64,000 nt of DNA from Clitoria ternatea (Eukaryota; Streptophyta; Magnoliopsida; Fabales; Fabaceae). The notes below the pieces were generated by a model, which worked only from the letters and a program-made list of their open reading frames with translations, was not told the DNA's origin and made no database searches. The translations under genes and the position numbers were made by a program. The stretch is from NCBI GenBank assembly GCA_037962975.1, contig CM075674.1, positions 86,754,501-86,818,500 of the forward strand, read 5' to 3'. This document shows positions 56,809-64,000 of this stretch, piece by piece (positions within the stretch are counted from its first letter, which is position 1; the number at the start of each line of letters is the position of its first letter).

Positions 56809-59430
56809 AAATGATAATACCAATAACAACATAATATATACTATAAAACATAATTTGTTTATAATGTAATTAAATTTAGATACTTTATAAAAAAATTTAT
56901 GGTTGAAATGTGATTTTATTTATTTGATATATCCTATTTAGGTTCGTTCAAATTAGGTTGAGTTTATACTAATATTTAGTAAATAAAAATATTAAATTTA
57001 TTATATAAAACCTTATATACTTTCAATTTCATATATAAATAAAATTGGAAGAATTGCAAAGAATTATTATTTGTTATTCTCTTTCCATTTCTAAAATATA
57101 TACTAAATAAAATAATTTAAATATTTTTTATAATTTTTAACAACTATTATAAAAATTTTATTTTAAATTAAAGTATCTCAATAATTTTTTTTATTCAAAC
57201 TACATAATTATATGAATCATAATATTATATAATTTAAAGTATTGTTGTCAACCTAATCTTTAGGACGAACAATTTAAGAGGTGGGTATGATATTCTCAAA
57301 ATTAGAAATTATAAGTATAACACTTAACAAAATCAAAAAAACTTATTGAATTCAAGTGTATAAAAATGTATTCATCACAAGAAAAAGTATATAATTGTAT
57401 ATTAATCTATTAAATGTTTAGTTAAATATTTTATTTCTTTAAATCAAATCAAATTTATTTTTATGATAAACTACAATGGGGCCAACTTTAAGCATCTTAT
57501 AGCCCATTCTAAAATCTTTTTGAAATTACAAAGACACTCACTTACTTTTCCTTGTTACACTTTGTCTTAATGAGTTGTGTAACGGAATAGAATATATTGG
57601 CATATTCTAGATGGTTAGTATATGTAACCCAATTTTTAATGCTTAACAAAGGTTACGTGGCAAGTTTGCAAACTCGGATGCTCATAAGTGTTTTTTTGTC
57701 TTATGCTCAAAAGTGTTTCCCCTCTCACATTCTTCTTGTCTCACTTATGCTTTCCACCTCCACCACATATGCCCCTAATAACATCCTTAGGCGAGGCCTT
57801 CACCACAAGCATAGGTTGCATCTGAATCGTGAATGAAACATGTAGGTGCCAATGAAGGGAAACAACAAGATCATCAAAGTCTGAAAGACATGAACATTGA
57901 GTTTATTACATTTGTGAAGATGAAAGGTGTCATTTTTTCAAATGGGTTAAACTAATTAATAGGAGAAGAATATGACACAGTTACAGACAAAGGCGGAAAG
58001 GGTCATGAAGGAAAATTCTAGCATGAGATTAGGTATTTAAGGGTTGATGCAAAACATGTGAAGTTCAAGTTTAAGGGGCATTAAGTTTCTATAAAAACCT
58101 AATGTTTGGGATAGGGGGCTATGTAGGTGTTATGGTTGGAATGGTACGGTAAGGCTTAAATGTGAAAGAGTTGTGTTGTGGGTTAAAGGGTGTGTTCTTT
58201 AGGGTTTATAGAAGCTATTGTTATGGATACATAACCTAGTTTCATAGTAAAGAATTCATATCAGGTTTTGTAATGAGTTACAAGAATGTAATGTACATGA
58301 TGAATAAAAGCATGACAACTTTAGTTATTGCTATTCTATAAATTGTAGTATATTAGTTACACTATACAAATGTAATATTAGTAACTAATATGAAAATTAA
58401 GAAAAATTTAAATTTCCAAAACGAAAACAAAATTAATTGATTTACAAAAAAAAGTATTTTAGAAATATTAAAATAAAATTGAAATATTTAAAAAAAATTA
58501 TTTTAACAATATCTATAAATATCTCATTATATTATATAGCAAAAAAATATGTAAACAAACAAAATTAATTTTCATTTAATAAAAATATTAATTGAAATTA
58601 ATATAACATGTAAAAATAATTATTGGAGGATGAATATATGTTGATAAATAATTACATTTTCCTTTACCATATGTAGTACAAACCAAATGGTAAAGCTTGA
58701 TCATACAATGGGAGATGAAAAACAAAATTTCAGCACTAGACTATCTTGACACATTCAAAATATATGGTACAATCATACATTATTATATTATATTTGTAAA
58801 ATGTATATTCATTAATAAAATTTATTTGTAAAATAAACATTCCCGTCTTTTTTCGTTTATTAATTTTAATTTTAATTAAGATATACATTCTACAATTATA
58901 ATACATCAAATGGTCATGTTATATTTTTTAAATATATTAAGTAACCTAGTGATAATTTTTTTTTAATCACAATGGTGATTGCAGGAAGCTATGACCACCA
59001 GTTATAAGAATGAGTTGATAGGATTAAGTTTCCCCCCATTAATCTAAACTGTTCTTTTAATCTAATGGTAAAGAAGAGTCTTATGTATAGGTATAGAACC
59101 TACATGCAATTGTATATTATATGTTACTTTATAATATTATTAACATAAAAATATATAAACAATATTCTCAACATACTATTTTAATTTAGTGTGAAAAAAA
59201 AACAATGGTAACAAAAAATACACTATTTTAATTTTTTAGGCGATAATAAAAAATAAAACAAAATGGATTAAAATAAAAACTTTCTTACAAGAATTAACAA
59301 AAACTCAAAACAAACCAAAGATTTAAAACATTTCAGGGATTAAGATCCCTTAACCATACACAAATTGGAAGATTAATTCGACCTGTTTAGTCGTAAATAT
59401 TTTGTGCGTGAACGTTCTTCGTTCAAGTGA
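56809..59430. other. Intergenic, no convincing gene
   Basis: Strongly AT-rich DNA. The frame 57597-57836 (79 aa) lacks any known motif and has no supporting context. The block 57590-58320 is less AT-rich and might be an old gene or transposon fragment. No TE ends were recognised. Confidence 0.45.
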
Positions 59431-59447
59431 ATTTCCTCACAATCAGA

Positions 59448-59772
59448 ATGGGCGACACAAAGAAGAAGCATCGTCGTCTCCCCGATTCACCATCTTCTTC
59501 ATCCCCTTCCTCCGCCTCTGACTCCGATTCCGACCGTTCTTCGAGGCGGAGGCGGCGGCGCCGAGATAGAGAGCGGCGCAGAAGGAGCGAGAAAAGAAAG
59601 GAAAAGGATGAGAGAAGGAAGAAGAGAGACAGAGAGAGGAAAAAAAAGAAGAGGCGTTACGATTCCGATTCCGATGGGTCTCACTCTTCGGAGGAGGAAG
59701 ATAGGGTTCAGCCTGAAACCATGGTCACTGAAATCTTGAAGGAGTTTCCCAATGTCGGCAACGATTTGAAGC

Positions 59773-59839
<67 letters not shown>

Positions 59840-62528
59840 TTTAATTGCTCTTCGAATGCCGCGTTAATTTTATTGTTTAAATTGCTCAGATGATGAGATG
59901 AGATGTTTGCTCATGGCTAGAAATATAATTATAATTATATAAATTAAATTAAGTGTGTGTTATTTTTTTATTTACTTCATAGATAAACTCAATTTGGAAG
60001 AGCAATATTCAAGATAATTACAGGCATTTTGGAATGTTACCGGGAGCCATGATGGCTTCTCTTTAGTGAAGCTGTTTGATTATTTTAATTCTCTGGTGTT
60101 GTATATGTTTTGTAAGCAGCTAATTTGCAAGTTGTTTTTGATGCTTTGATGAAAACCTTATTTTTTAATCTTTAAACTGAAGAAGCAATTAGACTTGTCG
60201 TCTCTTGACAGTCAAGGAAAATTGTTCTAGTTGATTCTTTGGTTGCTGCTGTAAGCCTGTAAGCACTACTGTGACTACTCTACCTTTTGAGTAAGTTTAG
60301 CTGCAGCTGGTAAATTTGTGTTATGAACTTGCATTTTGTATATGGGCTAACTTGTAACCTCCCGGGGCATAAGGGGTGCCCAACTACTAGAGTAGTGTAA
60401 GGAATGTTCCATCAGGGACCCCGTTTTGCGAAATGAGAATTTGCAAGCAAATGTTCTGATCAAGTGAGCTTGGCTTGTGGGACTATAAAGTACAACTTAC
60501 ATGTTTTTTTAACTTAGTTATTGTTCTCCTCATTTGTACAATGTATATATTTGTTTGATTCTTATTAGTATTGTTTCTGTTCTGTTTAGCTCTTGCAAAT
60601 GATTGATGATGGACAAGCTGTTGACATAAAGGGTATATCAGAAAGATCTTTAATGAAGCATTTGAAGAGGTTGTTCCTTTCGTTAAATCTTAAGGAAAAT
60701 GGGGATAGGGTTTTCTTGCGGCCTTCTAAAGCTCGCCCTACTTTGGATGTTGTTGGCCCTCTAATTCACTCATATATGTATCTGGAGAATGAGCAAGCTG
60801 ATCCTTCTGCAGCAGTGCTAGAAACATCTGCAGTTCCAGTGGATATGGGAAATGAGCAGATGGTGGATGGCCATGTAACTGAAGTTCCGGAGGATCATTC
60901 TGTTGGTCCTAGAAGACGGTGATCATTCTATTGATCAATTTATTTACATTTATAATTTATCCTTCAAATTATTCCTAATTATTGCTTACTTTACTCCCCA
61001 GGATGATTGGCCCTGCAATGCCATCAGCTGAATTACTTGCTGCCGCTGCCAAATTAACAGAGGCACAGAGTGAGCTTAGGTATTGACCTTTTTGTTTTTG
61101 TTGATTATATTTCTTGACTCAGTTGAGTTAATTTAAATCTGATGATGATGAATGATAGTTTGGCACTAATGTCTTTAGAGAAGCTGAGTTGGATGGTGAT
61201 ACTGAACTCTTTATTGGACCTCCTCCACCAGCTATGGTTTCTGAAGCAGAATCAGCTAATGAAGCAGAACGCTTTGAAGAGGTATTGAATGCCAATGAGA
61301 TCATTATTATATTTTTCCCCCATTCTTCAATAATTAAAGTAAAATACTCATGCATGGTTTTCCAACTATAAGGTTGGATTTAATCTGGGGAACTCAAGAA
61401 ATGGAGAAAGGACATCAGTTTGGTGGCCTTTTCTTTCTATTGTTTCCTTTCATTATGTAGCTTCCTTCAGCTAAAGTGAACTATCAGTCATCTGAATTTG
61501 ATGATTCATTAGCACTTGCTGTAGTTGGATAAATCTTTCAGTTGTTATGGATATCTCATCTAATTGTTAGTTTAATTTCCTCTGGTCAAGCAGTCTCAGG
61601 GGAGTTGCAATTGTTCATCTTTAGTGGAATCTTTCTATTTTTTTTTTATTTAATCTTTTACTTTTTTGGATAATTGATCATTTGTGTTCTTGTATTTTCT
61701 TTAGAGTGTCTTATTATCTGGTCTCATATTAGTTGTTGATTTAAGATTTTGGATATTTATTTGTTGTTGAATACAAGTCATTACCTGTTTATTTCTCAGG
61801 TCACTAGAATCATGGAAGTTGAGGCTGACAGCCCATATGATGTTCTAGGAGTTAACCATAATATGTCCAGTGACAACATAAAGAAAAGGTATGTTCTCTT
61901 ATGTGTTTCTTTAATTAACCATAGTAATTACAGTTTCTGGTCAAATTTGTTTGAGAATTAAGTATTCTAAAAACTGATTCAGCTAGGCGGTCCCCGCTGC
62001 AATTAGTTAGTAAATGGTTGTTGCCTGAATGGTTCTTCTGCTTTTTGCTGCCTAATGCCCTAAAGAAGTTATTGAAGTTTTGTGGAATTCTTCATGACCC
62101 AAATCATTGTAATACAATGTTATGGACAAAATATAGACTATTAAGTCTGCTCGTTCTGAACTCAACGTAATTTTATTATGGTGGATGATATATTAAAAAT
62201 GTGACTGGAAAGAACCGATTTGCTTTGAGTCGTAAGACTGTACTCAAGGCATTCTTATATCTAATTAAGGAAGCTACAAAGGGAAAGACACTAAAAAATA
62301 TTAAGTTCTATACTCTATGCAGTAACAGCAAAATAACCAAAACTTATCCCATCAAATGGCTACATGTGATCAAGAAAATTTGGTTGTCTAATATAATCTT
62401 GCTCGTTGTTCTTTAGGTACTGGAAGATATCATTATTAGTCCATCCTGATAAATGCCCTCATCCACAAGCCCACCAGGCATTTATTAAGTTAAATAAAGC
62501 TTTCAAAGAGTTACAAGATCCAGAAAAG
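59448..62528 (+). CDS. J-domain (DnaJ-type) protein with N-terminal Arg/Ser/Lys-rich region, 5' part
   Basis: Six exons join in phase to 346 codons: 59448-59774, 60590-60918, 61002-61079, 61179-61281, 61800-61888 and 62417-62528. The last visible exon ends at a GT donor, so the gene continues past 64000. Start: MGDTKKKHRR. An upstream in-frame Met (59427) is less likely. Residues 10-85 are charged low complexity (RRRRRRR, EKRKEKDERRKK, SDSDGSHSSEEED), suggesting a nuclear protein. Then come LIHSYMYLENEQ, IGPAMPSAELLAAAAKL and LFIGPPPPAMVSEAESA. A J domain (SPYDVLGV, HPD in LLVHPDKC, AFIKLNKAFKELQDP) stimulates an Hsp70 partner. IGPAMP and IGPPPP resemble GPALPP-type repeats. No client can be named. 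Confidence 0.85.
59776..59836. repeat. (TA)n microsatellite at the splice donor of intron 1
   Basis: About 61 bases of uninterrupted TA begin at the second base of the donor GT (59775-59776), so the donor reads GTATATAT. Confidence 0.95.
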
Positions 62529-63015
62529 GTGAGCCTGCTAGGTGGATTGTTTGTTATTGAAGTTGAAGGTGCGGTTTGTGGGATTTGCTTACAGCTCTAT
62601 CTGTTTGTTACATATGCTTGAATAATTGCTTTATGATGCCTTTATCTATATCCAAGTTTGTTTCTTGGTTGATTGTTTCTCATGAAAGTGAAAAATATAT
62701 TGTATTTTAATTTTAAAATGCAGAAAAGATAGAGTAAAAAGTCCTTCTTATAGAAAACATAGGATGTGAATCAGGGGGGCAATTAATCCAACCTGAGCTC
62801 CTAATCTGTGTATATGGGTTAGAGTACTCCTTGTACTTTTATTAATTCAATCTGTTTTTCTTTTAAAACAATAAGTAAATCCAAACCCCCCAAAAACTGG
62901 AACTTATATTTATCTTGTCAATATTTACAATTATATACCTTTATACTATCTAAAGTGTAGTTATCTATAAATTAGAATTTGAAACCTTTTTTTTCCTACT
63001 TTTTTAACATATTCA
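62529..63015. other. Intron 6 of the J-domain gene, nothing recognised
   Basis: Intronic sequence after the sixth donor. No next exon seen. Confidence 0.5.
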
Positions 63016-63432
63016 TGTGTTGAAAATCCCACTTTGTTTAGAGATATGACCAATTAAAGTATGTAAAATGAGGGTAATCCTCATCCAAAGAATTAGTTTT
63101 TAGGATTGAGTTAGGTTTGATATCCAAATTCAATATGGTATCAGAACCTATCCTAGATCTGTTATTGGGTTACTTGTATTTGTCCATGCTCCATTCTTGA
63201 GTTTGTGTGTGTTCTATAAGTCCCATAGTCCACCTGTATTTGTTCTTACTCCATTCTTGAGCGTAAGGAGGTTTGTTAAAAGCTAGCTCACGTACTTGTA
63301 CGCCTGTATTGAATTTGGATATCAAGCCTAACTCAATTTTAAAAGCTAGCTCTTTAGAAGAGGATTACTCTCACCTTATATACTTTTAATTGGTCATATC
63401 TCTAGATAATGTGGGATTTTCAGCACACCCCC
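63016..63432. repeat. Foldback element in the J-domain gene intron
   Basis: Left arm, about 63016-63140: TGTTGAAAATCCCAC, AGAGATATGACCAATTAAA, TGATATCCAAATTCAATA. It is inverted in the right arm, about 63305-63430: TATTGAATTTGGATATCA, AATTGGTCATATCTCTAG, GTGGGATTTTCAGCACA. The loop of about 165 bp has two CCATTCTTGAG copies. It is noncoding and MITE-like, and resembles a frequent legume repeat beginning TGTTGAAA(G)TCCCAC. Confidence 0.75.
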
Positions 63433-64000
63433 TCATGGTTAGGAATGGAGCGTGGATAAATACGGGTGGCCTGCAGGACTTATTAGCAGCATATACATCA
63501 AATACTATTTTTATTGGGGAGTTGATAAAATAACTGTACCAGAGATTGTCAAAATGATATTTCATATCTGACTTTCTATACACAATCCAAATTTATGGGC
63601 TGATTATGATTTGAAAAGAATTCTGTAAAATTTGACTGGTTTAGATGTTAAGTAACACTTGACCTATTTGCCAGTTTCAGTTTATTTTAATTAAAATCAA
63701 TTATTATATGAATTCAGAGGCATATCTGTGATATTAGTGAAATTATTTCTTCTGCTGTCTTAGAAACAGAGAGAGAATAGAGAAAGAGATCGACAGAAAA
63801 CTGGAGATTCATTGTATTGTATATTCTGAATTATATGATTTTATAGATTAGGGGGACCAAACAGAAAGGAGGGAAAGCTTAACAGAATCAGTTACATGCT
63901 AACCGTGCACTTAACCAGTGAGAGCAGAAGCATGCTTATAGAGCACGCTGGACAATATACAGTATACACTAAGATTCCCAGGGTGATGAGAGCAGGAATC
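63433..64000. other. Window end, no feature assigned
   Basis: Presumably still intron of the J-domain gene. From about 63760 the sequence becomes richer in GA and might be a retroelement LTR fragment. No boundary or coding exon was recognised. Confidence 0.3.

Noticed and set aside
57597..57836. 79-aa frame as a gene
   Set aside because: No motif, no splice or promoter context, and a stop-to-stop length that chance can give in this region.
59499..59684. 61-aa minus frame under exon 1 of the J-domain gene
   Set aside because: Antisense reading of the charged low-complexity exon, with no motif of its own.

Overview
The window is plant nuclear DNA, AT-rich, with intron-containing genes and heavy transposon load. 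The gene set and the retroelement families (Athila-type, Tekay/Del-type, Sirevirus, L1-type LINE, Helitron) fit a eudicot. The sequence feel and LTR style suggest a legume, possibly Phaseoleae, but this is inference and no species is claimed.

Only three ordinary host genes are supported. A GASA/snakin cysteine-rich secreted peptide gene (3 exons, 96 aa) lies at 8687-9698. An SLX9-like ribosome biogenesis gene (5 exons, 155 aa, with a telo-box just upstream) lies at 11104-12745. The 5' part of a J-domain protein with an N-terminal Arg/Ser/Lys-rich region (6 exons visible, 346 codons) starts at 59448 and runs off the right end.

Left flank, 1-7310: a decayed Athila-type Ty3 retroelement on the minus strand, with integrase, RNase H, RT and gag relics, a primer-binding site and one LTR. 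From 13 to 17.5 kb there are foldback/MITE elements and CACTA-like subterminal repeats. From about 17.5 to 23.23 kb there is Helitron material: a decayed replication protein A (RPA) gene and a recognisable Helitron 3' terminus at 23231.

The centre, 23730-56808, is a four-deep nest of retrotransposons, and every boundary can be read. A 5'-truncated L1-type LINE (minus strand, 15-bp target duplication) was entered by a Tekay-like chromovirus (26164-55718, duplication ACCAT). Its integrase region was entered by a Sirevirus-like copia element that keeps only gag (33273-51532, duplication AGATA). That element's 5' LTR was then entered by an Athila-type Ty3 element (34235-44570, duplication GTGAG). 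LTR-pair differences counted by eye fall in the same order as the nesting: about 3 percent, then 1.1 percent, then 0.4 percent.

The most unusual signal is regulatory. The copia and the inner Ty3 element belong to different superfamilies, yet both carry arrays of the same 10-bp palindrome, GAATCGATTC, upstream of the TATA box. Sites are 20-21, 30-31, 43 or 51 bp apart, near whole or half multiples of two DNA turns. The unrelated minus-strand Athila LTR at 6995-7204 has the same layout with a different palindrome. The copia interior is also filled with repeated PBS-like and polypurine-tract-like motifs.
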